DNA from: Aplectana chamaeleonis
Taxonomy: Eukaryota; Nematoda; Chromadorea; Rhabditida; Cosmocercidae
Reading direction: 5' to 3'
Assembly: GCA_029168955.1 (NCBI GenBank)
Contig: JAPDOI010000441.1
Span: 124,001-188,000 of the forward strand
DNA length: 64,000 bases
In this document: piece after piece, positions 36,201-47,400 of the stretch
How the letters are laid out: every line of letters starts with the position of its first letter
Position numbering within the stretch: the stretch's first letter is position 1
Program-made: the position numbers and the translations under genes
Notes under the pieces: generated by a model
What the model saw: only the letters and a program-made list of their open reading frames with translations
Told to the model about the DNA's origin: nothing
Database searches by the model: none

Positions 36201-37727
36201 ACGTACTCAAGGGGGCTCCATTCACGGCTTGGTCCGAATATTGTTATTTGAGCTTCCGTGGCCATTTGCAAAATTGAGCCCCTTTAGAAGTATCGAGGTT
36301 TATTCTGAAATCGCACCTAGCAAAGTTGAGGATGACTTACTTCAGCTGGAAACCGGGTGCCTACACCGAGTCGGAGCGAGTCGTGTATACAGCTCGTAGT
36401 TTTACTGGTGCGAGATAGGATTTTGAATGGAAAGGTTACGAAGAGATTTTCTCTCTCCAGTGAGGGTCTATGAATTCTTTTTTGGATTCGAATTTATGTT
36501 TTGGTTACTTTGATCGCGCTGCCTTTCCCTCAGCCGACGGTTGATCTCGAAGGTTGCGGTAGCCTGTCCGAATGAGGAAATTGAAATTCGAAAAGCTCAG
36601 TTGAAGATTCTGAAGCAATGTGCATGCCGTTAGATAGAACTTCCCGAGAGCTGCAGATCCAATCTTACAAGGGAAATCATCTCAGCGTAGACTGAAGCAG
36701 GCGAAATGAAGTATCTTGCGAGGTCCGCGCTACTAGTGAGAATACTGAGTGGCCCTAGCTCGAACTAAGATCTCAAAACATCACGGACTTAACAGAGTGA
36801 GACATCCTTGCACGGTTCTCAATTTCGATCACTTTAAACTATGCTATAGTGCTTTTTTTTCGGGAGGGCGGTGATCGCCGGTTGTACCTACAAGTGGACT
36901 GTGCTCATGCGAAAGTCGATGGATATCATATGATATGGGGTGGCAAGGAACGAATGAGAGGGCCGCTCCAGACCGCAGTCGCCCTGGTTTATTACGGTAG
37001 CAGCGAGTGCGAGTGAAAAGGGGTGGCTGTGCACTCCCAATAAAGGCACTACAGAACGGTTTCGCTTTCTTTTGAAAATGTACACTTGAAGACCTTTTGA
37101 AAAAAACGGCCATAATTGACCAACAGTGCTGGTTTTTTCTGTTTTCTAAAATTCGATTTGAATACTTCTCCAGATTTTTGCAATTTTTCTCTGCTTCCGC
37201 ATTTTTTTTGGTGGAAAATTTTAGGATTGACTGAAGTTATATTATCCCTTATAACCTCATTTAATTTTAGTAGTGATTTTCTTTCTGTTTTTAAATGTCA
37301 TTGAAGGCTCAGAATATTTTAGTAGAGACATCTTTCCCGGCCATATTTTCATGTAGTCGCTTTTATCATCATTTTCAGGCCTCGATTCGCACTGGGTTCG
37401 CCAAGCGGACATCGGCCTTCCTCGTCCTGATGTCGTGATGTTCTTTGAGGTTTCCCCCGAGATTGTGAAGCAGCGTGGCGGTTTTGGTGATGAGCGTCTT
37501 GAAAGCGATGAGCTTCAACGGAAAGTTCATGCGGCGATGAAGGAGTTGAGAAAAAGTTACTGGCAGGTGGGTTTAGACTACCTTATTTAGATTTATCTCC
37601 TATTCTCAGCATTTCCTTCCAGTCTGTGAATGCCGATGGCGACCTGGACACAGTCGAAACTGTCGTCCAAGAGATCTACTCTAAGATTCCACGTGAAGAG
37701 CCTCTCGGGAAAATCGACTCAATCTGA
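18265..37727 (+). CDS. dtmk: Thymidylate kinase (dTMP kinase), 5 exons, 18.7 kb intron
   Basis: Phosphorylates dTMP to dTDP with ATP in dTTP synthesis. Exons: 18265-18391, 18458-18564, 18625-18715, 37379-37566, 37623-37727; joined phases give 205 residues (human enzyme 212). Visible motifs: P-loop GLDRSGKST (12-20), FPDR (41-44), FSANRWE (71-77), DRYCFSG (95-101), QADIGLPRPD (117-126), and the lid-like KQRGGFGDERLE (139-150). The start was chosen because MSRRGALVVFEG aligns with the animal N-terminus. An upstream in-frame ATG at 18232 would add 11 residues and may be the first ATG after a possible trans-splice acceptor. Introns 1 and 2 are 66 and 60 bp; intron 3 is 18,663 bp. Intron 2 uses a TTTAAG acceptor. 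It lies downstream of ATP synthase f and is convergent with egl-43. Confidence 0.95.
18850..19006. repeat. Foldback element, 157 bp, ~35 bp near-perfect TIRs
   Basis: gttaggtccgtggcctgtg and cctcaagaaa are inverted at 18978-19006. The inner arms (accgcggctggcg / cgccagccgcggt) also pair. It sits 134 bp into the giant intron. Confidence 0.82.
19007..20006. other. Intronic, no feature recognised
   Basis: About 1 kb of intron without a recognisable gene or repeat boundary. The frame at 19006-19260 has no motif. Confidence 0.35.
20008..20409. repeat. MITE family F, copy 1
   Basis: Termini AAGGCGCTATTCATACC and gtatgaattACGCCTA are inverted, with TA at both edges. The GC-rich ends (gccagcg, gcgctggcg) and a central aatgaaaatgaagaaaat...gttacggccg block are shared with the copies at 24246 and 26601. 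Confidence 0.78.
20410..20903. other. Intronic, no feature recognised
   Basis: Non-coding between two MITEs; open frames show no known motif. Confidence 0.35.
20904..22195. repeat. Palindromic family C MITE holding a Tc1-like hairpin
   Basis: Left end TTAAAGCACAGTCTAACCTC at 20904; inverted right end gaggttgtactg near 22195, slightly eroded. Both arms contain the family C interior (caaccctgccaagcgcg, ctcaaataag), one inverted. The right arm is split at a TA by the 863 bp hairpin at 21242-22104. Confidence 0.82.
21242..22104. mobile_element. Tc1/mariner-like foldback element, 863 bp, TA duplication
   Basis: The ends CAGTACCGTGCAAAAGT and its inverse are flanked by TA on both sides (21240-21241, 22105-22106). 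The arms are over 300 bp and pair along most of their length (e.g. acaaaactggtttttgagcg against ctctaaaaccagttttgtg), leaving a centre near 21680. There is no transposase ORF, so it is non-autonomous. The terminal CAGT with TA duplication is typical of Tc1/mariner relatives. Confidence 0.88.
22502..22960 (-). repeat. MITE family C variant
   Basis: Reverse-orientation homologue of 29568-30024: AAGGTACAGAACATCC on the left and gatgtactgtgCCTTCAA on the right. The interior includes tcgcttatttggagga and ccatccatctagccgctatcgag, shared with the copies at 29568 and 33302. Confidence 0.75.
22961..24245. other. Intronic, no gene recognised
   Basis: Non-coding. 23880-24060 contains words repeated elsewhere (tgtaggttacggtaggcttaatgcc, also near 11785), suggesting an old unclassified repeat. 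Confidence 0.35.
24246..24587. repeat. MITE family F, copy 2
   Basis: Ends aaGGCGCTATTCATGC and agtatgattaGCGCCT; internal gatgaaaaagttgttacggccg block as in copy 1. About 340 bp. Confidence 0.75.
24588..26600. other. Intronic, no gene recognised
   Basis: About 2 kb without a convincing exon. Frames at 24932-25345 (minus) and 25249-25730 (plus) show no known motif and no convincing pair of splice sites. Confidence 0.35.
26601..27079. repeat. MITE family F, copy 3
   Basis: Left taaggaactatttataccc and right gggagtatgaatagctttta are degenerate family F ends; the centre atgaaaactatgaaaaagttagtacg matches the other copies. Contains a local tandem duplication at about 26861-26920. Confidence 0.65.
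26865..26920. repeat. ~27 bp tandem duplication
   Basis: The unit tacgttatgcgcgg + ttatccgtactcc occurs twice in a row with one difference, inside family F copy 3. Confidence 0.85.
27941..28130. repeat. 190 bp GC-rich palindrome, near-perfect ~57 bp arms
   Basis: gtacaggcataaaacggcc at 27941 and its inverse at 28112-28130 (one extra G) continue inward through aaagtctcaccgtcgactgc and gtaccacgcgctgcgcg. The GC-rich centre has short repeats (gccgccgcgcgacg). This is the most perfect small inverted repeat here, so it is probably a recent insertion. Confidence 0.85.
28131..28760. other. Intronic, no gene recognised
   Basis: Non-coding; nothing recognised. Opposing frames at 28295-28589 overlap each other and lack motifs. 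Confidence 0.35.
28761..29262. repeat. MITE family B
   Basis: TTAAAGGCAGCAGACACGCTC at 28761 and the inverse gagcgtgtctgctgCCTTTGA at 29262. The sequence matches 14730-15310 in inverse orientation over its whole length apart from the tandem array. 502 bp, non-coding. Confidence 0.92.
29568..30024 (+). repeat. MITE family C variant
   Basis: TTAAAGACACAGTTTACCCT to gtgtcctgcgCCTTTAA. Interior agcgagatataagcgaccacca matches 33302-33904. 457 bp, non-coding. Confidence 0.88.
30025..31546. other. Intronic, no gene recognised
   Basis: Non-coding with a G-run near 30725. Nothing recognisable. Confidence 0.35.
31547..31948 (-). CDS. Possible terminal exon, unknown product, inside giant intron
   Basis: A 402 nt open stretch (134 codons including TAA) runs from a good acceptor (ATTTTCATCAG, ending at 31949) to a stop. 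The residues look protein-like: TTVELFVFSETDAIPSSS, EVTKWRGFQHRPDVSVIGG, SYAECEAL-type and ATSWTPISLRNRSVYTQLP segments. I recognise no family. It may be the 3' exon of a nested minus-strand gene, a decayed gene fragment, or a chance frame. No upstream partner exon was found. Confidence 0.3.
   Translation of the reverse strand, partial: PCPRTLYLTSQTTVELFVFSETDAIPSSSVMPDVRGEVTKWRGFQHRPDVSVIGGSRPYSPPSFQLPYAECEALTADGEIQLMYHASAPLATSWTPISLRNRSVYTQLPVETPATLMCTIQCILPPAVCNQCS
31949..32837. other. Intronic, no gene recognised
   Basis: Non-coding. It is where upstream exons of the 31547 frame would have to lie, but I see none. Confidence 0.35.
32838..33305. repeat. MITE family B, strong full-length palindrome
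   Basis: TTAAAGGCAGCATACACGC at 32838 and the inverse ending CTGCCTTTAA at 33305. The two halves are inverted copies of each other almost throughout, so both strands encode the chance peptide MPLHKLEVSP. The right TTAA is shared with the next MITE. Confidence 0.93.
33302..33904 (+). repeat. MITE family C variant, middle of a TTAA-joined trio
   Basis: TTAAAGACCCAGTACACCCTC to gtgtcctgtgCCTTTAA. It shares TTAA with the family B elements on both sides. Confidence 0.9.
33901..34392. repeat. MITE family B, third of the trio
   Basis: TTAAAGGCAGCATACACGCTC to gagcgtgtatgctgCCTTTAA, 492 bp, non-coding. Confidence 0.92.
34393..35422. other. Intronic, no gene recognised
   Basis: AT-rich, non-coding, nothing recognised. 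Confidence 0.35.
35423..35872. repeat. MITE family D, palindromic
   Basis: TTAACGGCAGGGTTCGCGAT and inverse gagaaccctgCCTTTAA. The arms include aagtgaaaataagtgaaaaa and its rough inverse. 450 bp. Confidence 0.8.
35873..37378. other. Intronic, no gene recognised
   Basis: Non-coding to the exon 4 acceptor at 37378. A T-rich tract precedes the acceptor. Nothing else recognised. Confidence 0.4.
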
Positions 37728-38418
37728 ATTCACTTCCTCAACTCTCACCATTTTGATGCTTTTTCCTACTTCTTTATATATGGGTTTGACTTCTAGCTGC
37801 TAACTGGTTGAAGGTGTTTGGACGTTTGATTGAGCATCCCCTTGGCGATGTAAATGAAAGATGGACGAGGAAAGCGGCCGAGCGCACAGCCCTTAGAAGG
37901 TGCTCGCTTCCGATCGTCCGAAGGTGCATTGTCTCTCCGGAACCAATTAACGACAACAGGTGCCCCTCCCTAAATCGCGCCTCAATCACTTGCAGGTAGA
38001 TTCGAATTGATGAATCTTGCCATATGTTGTAGCGCTTTTCCTTACAAGGTCACCAATGCAATTGTGTTTAGCACGGGAAAACGGATGGCAGTAATTTATG
38101 CATGGGATTGTTTTTTTTTCATCGTGTATACGACATGTCTAACACAATTCAGATAAATCGTTTACGGTTTTGGCGCAATGGCATGAATATAGCATTGTTA
38201 AATACACATATATACAAGTATATCTTTGTCCTGCTGCGACTCTGCGTTTATATAACTTTTTCGATCTGAAATGATAAATTGTAGATGCAAATTAGAGATT
38301 CAGGGCCAAAATGCATGGACGTCAGAAGGTTTACCCATACCCACGGGTGAGAAGTCTTAGTAGGTAATAGGGAAACCTTCTACTTTCATGCTTTGCACCC
38401 TTATTGTGAAAAGCGTAC
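37728..38418. other. Convergent intergenic region dtmk / egl-43
   Basis: 691 bp between the two stop codons; it must hold both 3' UTRs. I see no canonical AATAAA close to either stop. Confidence 0.6.
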
Positions 38419-41400
38419 CTAAATCTTGAGCATGGTGGCAAGTGGGAGATCAGGACTGGCGTCGTGTTTTTTCAGATGCCGATCGAGATTTGTCTGCTGT
38501 CCGAAGCATCGATCACATCGCGGACAACGAAACGGCCGTTCCTAAACTTGAACCATGACTCGAACAGCTGGTAAAGTTTTCCGAACTTGGAATTGTCCTC
38601 TGGTAGATGTTTTACGTTCCTCTGGAAACACTGAGAGAATATCTGTTACGCTTTTCAAACCTTGTCGAACTCGTTCGAGTGAAATGGAAGTGCGAATTCT
38701 GTCGACCGTGGGCTCCATGCGGTAGCGGCCATGGTGGCATTAGTTTTTATTACTACTAAGTAGGTCCAACTGTCAACTGCAAATGGCATGCGTGGAGCGG
38801 AATCCTTGGGCGCAGCCACCGTGGAAGTCTATTAGGCATATCGTAGAAAGGTTTATTGTAAAAATTCATATGCCTTGCTCAACCCTGGGTTCCCGTCACT
38901 TGTCGAAATTTGGAGACAAAGGTAGTTCAATACTCCCGGAAGACAATGTTTTGTATGTGAACTAGACTCCGCGACTTGTTAAAGGCAGTGTTCACGATAA
39001 ATCTCAATTTCGAGTTTTCAGTGTGAAACACTATGCTGGCAGATGCTGGGGGATAGGGTCGGAGAAAACAGCGAATACGAGCCAGAAATCGATAAAAACG
39101 GCCGCGAAGTGAAGATCCCGTTAGCTCAGTACGCCTGCTTAGCCCGCTCCGCCCCCCCCCGTTCTGACGAGCTTAAAGCGCCGCGGACGTTTCCGATGGC
39201 AAATTGTCAAGAAACTCCGCTACGTCCAGCCTGATCGATTCGCGCACTTTTCGCCATTAGCGCGTGCTTGCGGAAACTACTAGGGCGCGTAAGCCCATCC
39301 GCGCTCTAGACCTTTGCGTACGTTAGAAACCGCCATTTTAGATTATTCTGAGCGCTTTTTTTCGCTGTTTCTTCACTATTCGATAGCTCACCACTAAACA
39401 ACCCCATGGAGTCGAATTCGAATATGATATTCATCGTGAACATTGCCTTCAACAGAGCTGGAAAAACTCTGTGCAACCAGCTCACTTCTCTGATAATAGA
39501 AAGCATACTTTTTTTCGGGTCGGGCACTGACGCTCAGAAAATAGGTCTTTTAAAATAAATGTCTGGTAAACTTCCCACAAGTCCGGATGCTCTTCGTTCA
39601 GTGAAATACGAAAATGTCTTACGGTTTTATGTTGGCCATTTTTGAACCAGGATGTGGCAATGCGACAGTGAGGAAATCTAGCAAATCCTCTACATTGTTC
39701 GCAAAGTCTACTATTTTGAAGTGCCTCCCACCTTTAGAAAACCACATATGAGTTTTCCGGCGGAATCATGTTCCTTGGAAACAATGATCGCCTTTTTCTC
39801 TTTCTTTTACATCTTGAGAATCCTGTGCTGTTTATTGGTTAACGGATTTTTCAGTTAGTTTTTACGAAACCCCGTGAAAGTCTCCGATTGCTCGGCTCTA
39901 CATAGATTGTCAATTGAAGGATAAAATCACTACTGTGTCATTCAACCATCACGAAATTGCCAAACATTCCATGTGGTTCTTCGAGACAATGACCTCTTCA
40001 GAGGTAATTTCTGACCACTAGGCCGTCATGATGCCGGCAATTTCAGTTTTGGCTTTTCCAGTTTCTGTAGGCAACTTCCTTATAATCTACGTACGTGCCC
40101 TTGGTCAGTTGTACAAAGGCATCGTGTTCGGTTTAAATTACATTCGATCTCTTCGTTTCTACTTAAACACCTGAGGAAGGCTGAGATCAACAAGGTTGGG
40201 ATGACAAAACTGCGCTTCTAAGAAATTACGATCACCTGGAAATGACTGTGGGGTGTGGAGGGGCGAGGACATGCTTTGGCCTAACAGCACAAAAGAACAG
40301 TATGTCGTCTGTCAGTTCACAAACCTTGAAAGCGATGATTGCGTGAACTCCAAACGTTTTTTTAGATCGAAACTGTTTTGCAAAAAGCTGCAGTTTTTTT
40401 GGTGCACGATGCTTTCAAGAGAGTATCCTTTTCTGTTCGTTCAGGGTGATTTTTCATGCCACACTAGGTTTCTGAGTGCTTACCTTGTTGTGGATGTTTC
40501 GTACGTGCCGTTGTAGATTGGAGCTGATCGAGAAAGAGCGCTCACAGTATTGACACTGAAATCCGCAGTATTATGCTCAATTAGCCGCCAGTGGCACAAG
40601 TCAATTCAGCGGCGAGTATTGAGTGTCATTCGGTGTTCTCATGGCGCTCACGTAATTGGTGCCAGATGATACTCGAAGAGGTAAGAGCCGCAGCTCCTCC
40701 AAGAAACACCATCAACCTACCTTATACGGCTGCTCTCCGGTGTGCGTTCTCAAGTGCCGTGTCAAATTCGCTGATCGCGGAAACACCTGCAATGGCTCCG
40801 GTTAATGATGACCAAAGACCTCGAATTCTGGTACAATGAGGGTCCAGATCTTAAAAACAATTAGGACTTTCGAGCAGCATGAAACAATAAAGTGGCTTTG
40901 AAGAAGGGCTTTCTCTCGTTCAGAAATCAGTATGTTTCTGTAGAATTCATGGCACAAGAAGAATTTGAAACATTTATTTAGGGACATTCTGATTCGTGCT
41001 TGTGGCTTCTTCACCCCTGGAATTAAGCTTTTTACGGTGGAGAATCCCAAGGTTTTGAGGTGCCCTTGGGGCTCCTATCAGGGGTTTCCTATGTACAGAA
41101 AATTGGAGTGGGTGATATCTTAGGAGTCGAATAGCGCATTCATTCAAAATGCAGTGCATGAGCTCCTCTAAGGCTGCTTGAATAGTTTTCAGGGGTTCGT
41201 TCCATGTTTTGCGAAGAGCAAAACACAGACAGGAATCTCGACCATTTTCCTAGCCAGTTTTTCACCTCCTTACCAAAATTGCACCACCCTCATCGATTCT
41301 CTTAGCACTCCCCGTGTTCTTGAGACATATACTAGGTTTCCCAACAGGAGCCCTCTTCGTGATACTAGGTTTCCCAACAGGAGCCCTCCTCGTGCTCCAC

Positions 41401-44400
41401 CGTATTCACTCTTGGAAATAACGTTTCTTTGTGGATTTCATGAGGTTTCCATGGAGCTCGCAGGGTCACTTCGGCTATCTGTAAGCTCCCTGACCGTCAA
41501 GGCTTTTGTTTCACCCGATTCTTCCTAACCTCGCAGAACTTTCGTATCTACCTTATGGAGATTCCAAAGACTTTTCTCATCTACAAACTCTTTTTTCTCT
41601 AGTTTTCTTTCGAGTTTTGAATTATTTCCCTGTGGTTAGTCAAGGTGTCTGAGAAGTTCATTCAAGGTTTTTCCGAAATCGTCTCAGTAAATTCCGAACT
41701 TACACTCTATTCATTTTCTGCAGTCCGCCTTCATATGACTAGCGAAGAAACGGTTGTTCTCCGAGAAATGCAATATGAAGATATTTGTAAAGCTGCTTCA
41801 TTACTAGGACGAGGATACGGGAAAGGACTGCCGTGAAGTGAATAAAGGATGTGTAGTAGTTCCCTCCGGGTTTCTCCGTGTTTCTCGAAACTATTCCCAT
41901 TCTGTCCCTTCCCATCTCAAAGAAATCGGCTCAATATGTCGAAGTCATTTCATTCTGTCCCCATGACTTTAAAACTTACCCCAATGTGTTTTGTGGTTTC
42001 AATCACAACTACTTCTCAAGCAGTTTCTGATTTGTAGCTGGTGCCTGTTCGAGGTAGTCTCAATCCGTTCCAAATGTGCCCGATAATTATTCTACGCCTC
42101 AAAAGAGTTTGGAAATTCTGCACATGGTGTTATAAGATACACTCTGGATTTCCTGGACTTATACATGTGTAGTCACAGCGTGAGATTGTCTTGATGAATC
42201 TCGGAATACCCCCAGGGACTCCTGCATCGCGCACCCAATATTTCGATCCATTCTACCATGCAGGATACCCTAAATCGCCCTGAGCTCCTAAATCGTAATG
42301 TTATCCAACTGAAAATGGTCTCCGGATAAGTTCGCTTTATGGTTAATTTCAGTGATGTTCTTAATGGTCGCGCTTTTTACCTGACTACTGCTCAAGAGTC
42401 ACTTTGAAGAACCTGTTTTCATACCTTTTGACAGAATTTGCATGTGTAGCGATCCTTTGTTGTTTTAGCAACTTGAGAACTAACGGCAAATGAGGAGGGA
42501 GTTGAATAGGGAAATGGTCGTTGCAATAACGAGAGGAATGCAGATGAGCTGAAACAGAGCATTTTCTGATTGAATGTTTCAAACAGGGAGCGAAAATCCA
42601 ATACCTAAACGGGTTCATAGAAGGTGTTATGCAGGAGGACGGCGTGGATTCGGCCTGTTTTTTGAATGATGAGAGCTCATTCTCGTCTTCATTTCCCGAT
42701 TCATTGCTCTCGCACTCCGATTTCCGCTCCTCTCGTTTCGTCGTCAGATCCAGTGGACTCGCTTCGGCTTCAGAATATGGACTTCCTTTGCGCTCATAGG
42801 GAGAGTGTTCACTGGTGTGCCCGCTGGAAGAGATTTTGTCACTAAAGACTCAATTCGAAAAAAGGTTTTGACCTTCACAGAAGGAGTATCGCAATTTCAG
42901 TATGAATTGGCTCTTGAAAAAAACTTCATGATTTCAACTTTACTGCTCATTTTTGAAGTGTTGTGAATAATTAGCAAATATCAGTGCCGTACAGCCATCA
43001 TTCAACCACTCACCTTGACTGAGGCGAACTTTCAACGTCCGAACTCGGATGTAACATTTTGTAGGCGTCCATGTGCCCGTACATACTAATGGGAACCGGT
43101 GGCATCTGAATGTTGGCAAATCCGATGAGTAATCTGATCGGAACTTGCGCTTTAGCTCGACACTTACCTGCGTAGCGATATGCAGCAGATGAGGCCAATA
43201 GGTGGGAATGATTTGGGTGGAAATACCCGGAATCGGAAGGTGAGGAAGTAGCGGCTTGTACAGAGCTGACGCCATTTCACACAAAGGTCTATGCTTGGCA
43301 AGGGCACTATGAGAGGGCAGCGACTGTTGGCAGATCGGACACTGCCATCCGTCCTGAAATTAACCTTCACACTCTGCTGAACTGCAAAAACGGAAGGAAC
43401 GAGAGGACTTACAAGGTGAATTCGCCGATGCCGACAGAGATTGGAGAATTGCGTGTAGGCCTTGTTGCAAATGTGACACCGGAAAGGCTTCGAGCTGCAG
43501 TGAATGTGAGAGTGCTGCTTGAGTCCGCTGAAATCAACACGAATTACTATTAGCCTAATCATCTGAAATTCATTGTTGGAAGGGGCAAGTCGATTCAAAC
43601 GTGAGGTTCATAGGTTGCTGGCATATGGTTTGCTGAAAATTTTATAAGTATGTATGGAAAATCAAATGCTAGTTATTTCGAGTGCATAATCAAACTATAA
43701 AGTTGGGTTGCTGTTCAAAGGGGATTGGGACAACTAGACAACCAACCAATTTGAATTTATCTCTTCAACATCAGAAATGAAATCTGAAAAGTGTTCAGAT
43801 GTTCTAAAAGCTTCATGTGTGAAAGTCGTTCTCGGACCTTCTGCCATAGCTGGGTCGCTCGAGTTTCTGCTCAGGTCAGTCAGAAAGTTGTGCGGTTTGA
43901 GAGCTTATTTTCATAGGAATTCGCCAAACAAGAACTTCTTCATTGAACCGGTTTATTTCTCATAAATTGTTCGGTTAAATCACAACGTTTGGCTGACGGA
44001 TCATTGGTGCGTTAGGCCTAGGTTTTTCTTCAAATTAAAACTGGAAAATCTCATGCTTTGCGAATGTATCCGGTCCACTTTTGGTGGTCTTGTTCGGAGA
44101 TTTTCATTGTGAGCCTTTCCTCTTTTGACGGAGTTTTGTTTTTTTGTCCGTAACAATTTTCTTTTTAATTTTTAAATCAATGAAACGAATCGATGCGAAA
44201 AAAAAATTGACGAAATATATCTGCAGTGCCTGAAAACCTTTCATAAGCAAAATTGATCTTCTTGAGGTAACCCATCCTTATGTCGGTACGGAGAAATCTT
44301 CAGCAGCAATAAACACAGATTACAGACGTCATGGCAAGTATATCAACTGACATATAGATATTTCACTTCAAACTGTCTCATCCAATAAGAGTGCGTCCCC

Positions 44401-47400
44401 AGTGAGTTTGTGGAGAGAGAAGAATTTGTACTCCTTTGTGAGAGTCTAGGAAGGGATGCGTTACAGTGGATGAGAAGGAGGAGATGGTGTGGGGCTGAGC
44501 AAACACGCAGACTCACATGCACAGCCAGCCCCAGCCAGCTAATGCATCCGTCCGCCAGATAGACACACCTGAGGACACTCCTCAGAGGAAGTATCCCTTT
44601 CACATTACCGTACACCCCTCATCACGGACAGCTGGTGCTCTGCCAGCCCCCCATCGTCTAAGTAAACCAACAGATGATTGGATGCGACTCACCTTGCACT
44701 TGAGAAACTCTTCGGGCACAATGTGCACTTGTGCGCTTGGCCCTCTGGAGCTACCTGGCCGGGTTCGAGTTCACCGTGTTCGCGGGCTGAATCGTTCAGC
44801 TGTTTCTGGACGACCAATGGCTCCTCGCTGAGTCTGAAAAGGAAAACAGTCATCTGGTCGGTCGAAGATGTTTTTGATCCAAGAGACAGTTTAGACAAGG
44901 AAAAATCGACTGAAATGAATCTAGTTTCAAATTTCGAAAAAAAATGAAAGCATAAATCAAAACAATGTCTTCCATTATGGCGTCCGGCACATGATTTTTT
45001 TTTGAACTTTGACACCCCACATGCAAAAAAAGCTGTAAAATCTTTTCCCTCATTGTCTTGCCCAAGAACGGGGCATTTCAAAAGCAACGAAAATTCGCTG
45101 AAAATCCGTTCCGAGAATGTTTTTTGTCCCATATAGGAGTCAATGCAACAGCGCATCAAGTCACGGATCGATTCCAACTGCAATTCCAAAGCAGTTTTCT
45201 GTGATAACTGCTGTTACAACACATACGGGACGCCGCCTGCAGGTAGGGGTATTTTGCCTTAACTTCATCATGTATTCATAACAATTAAAACATTCAGCCA
45301 AATGCTGAATGGATTTTTCTCTGAACGCTGCTAAATTCAGCTTGTCGTGAGGATCCTAAAAGTGCTCTCGAAAGCCGACGTAGTGGGAAGAATAGCGTAT
45401 TTCATAAAAGTTGTATCCAGATAGCTTTGGGCATTAATGATCCCGCGAGAAAATTTGGATTATTTGTAGGTTAAAGGCAGTGTCCGCGATGAGTATCATA
45501 TTTGAGTTCAACTCAAAAATGGGGTTGTTTTGTGGTGAGGTAATGAATAGTGAAGAAACAGCGAAGAAAAGCGCCCAGAATAAGCTCAAATAACGGTTTC
45601 TAACGAACGTACAGGTTCAGGGCGCTGACAAGCTTACGGGCCCTTCTAGTTTCCGCAAGCGCCCTCTAATGGCGAACTTTGCGAGAATCGATCAGTCTGG
45701 ACGTGGAGGAGTTGCTTGGCAATTTGCCATCGAAAACGTTTGCGGCGCTACAAGCCCGTCAGAACGGGGGCGGAGCGGGCTAAACAATCGTACTGGGCTA
45801 ACGAAATCCTAAATTCGCGGCCGTTTTTATTGATTTCTGGCCCTTTCTTCGACCCTATCCCCTCCAGCATCTGCCAGCGTAGTGTATCACACTAAAAACT
45901 CAAAAACGAGATTTATCGTGACCGCTGCCTTTAAGGGCACAGCTTATCCAGATTATCATTTATGACGTTCTCGACCCAACCTGAAGAACGTCGTGCGATG
46001 ATTGGCTCGATAATCGTTGAAATCCTCTACGAGAGGAGTGATGACCACTCAAGAAATCGCCCTGTTTGGAAGGGTTAACCTTTATTGGACGTGTTCTCTC
46101 AGGCCTGTTTCTCCCGTCATCTGCAACCAATGCACAAGTGCGGACTAAATGGAGAGGGAGACGTCTAGAAGGAAAGAAAAATCGAGGCCGCTGGTTGAAT
46201 TCATTCGCGTATAAAACCGCAGTTGAGCTAAATATATTGTTGAAGGGGCGTGTCAGAGTGGCTTCTTGTTCGGAGCGCGTCTGAGTAGCTTCCTACTGCA
46301 TCTCGCTTATTAGAAGGAATTGAGGTCTCGCACTCTGCTGAAGTTATACTGAAAATTGTCGCCTGTCCAGCAGTGGTACAATAGACACTGTAGGGGTTCA
46401 TTTTATAATTATATGGAAATCACAAAATTCACCTTTGCAGATGCGCCTCTAAGAATAGCTTTGTGTGATACCACAGGAAAATAATTGATGTTGAGGTTTA
46501 TTGTCGGTGGGAGGTAAAATATCGGATAATGTAGGCAGAATCGACACCTGTCTAGGAATGGTACCCTAAACTAAAAGGAACCAAACACCGTGTGATTTTA
46601 TTTGACAATACCAAAGGTAGTGGCAGGTCAAGATTAGTTCGGCGCCAACTTGGAAACCTACAGAACGACACTGTAGAGCTGTGCAGAGTTGCGTCGCGAC
46701 GCGATGCCACTCTGTCAAGCCCCGTAGGGTTCAGGTGTCCGTAAGTAGAACAACCTTGAGGATGAACAGTGCTATTTCTCTAGGAAATTCGTCGAGGTGT
46801 CTAAGTATAGCCAGTTGAAAGTGCAAGTGAAATAGTCTTGAAACTCTTAGAGGCACCATGAACTTTGGGGTTAACCTCGATTATCATAGCGAAATACTGA
46901 AGAAGCCAAAGCTCACACTAGGCTGACACTGTGGAATATCCAAACAAAGATTCCAACAGTGAATTCATTCGGGTTTATCCAAAGATTCAAAACCGCTGCT
47001 TAGAAACTCAACTGGTCCGACCGCAGATTTCTGTCGGGTCGAACCCCTTTCCGTTTTCGCCCCTCACTTCTTCCAACCGAGACGTGTGGGGTAGAAGTAA
47101 GATTTATTCTTCCTCCATGTCTTCTCACTTGGGAGTACGCGGAGGAACAATGCTTAAGGGTCCGACCCGACAGAAATCTGGGGATGGACCCCGTTCGAGC
47201 TGGGGTCGGTCCCGGCGAATGTCTGTGAATTTACTCTGGGGAAATGTGGAATAAAATCGGGAAGCCGCGGCACACATTCAGGCAATTTTAAAGGAGTCTC
47301 GGAGACCTTACTGATAATTAATCGGGGATCCACAGAACATATTTGGAACGATCCTTAGAGTCTGGCAGATCTCTATTCGGGGAATTTTCCGAAACCTCAA

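Larger units (their letters stand above)
18716..37378 (+). other. Giant intron 3 of thymidylate kinase
   Basis: The GT at 18716 follows AAA G in exon 3; the acceptor ATTTTCAG ends at 37378. The split codon rejoins as Gly in the conserved AK-G-LDSHW region, so the two halves fit in phase. The intron holds at least 13 MITEs or foldback elements, no retrotransposon coding remnants that I can see, and one possible opposite-strand exon at 31547-31948. Confidence 0.9.

Noticed and set aside
38783..38965. Small gene starting [11 protein letters not shown]
   Set aside because: Similarity to the retrotransposon leader ends within 30 bases; better treated as a relic.
41849..42037. Frames in the egl-43 intron 40787-42424
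   Set aside because: The flanking exons join in phase without them and they show no finger motifs.
44517..44947. Plus-strand frames over 44517-44947
   Set aside because: Antisense shadows of the egl-43 exon encoding finger 1.
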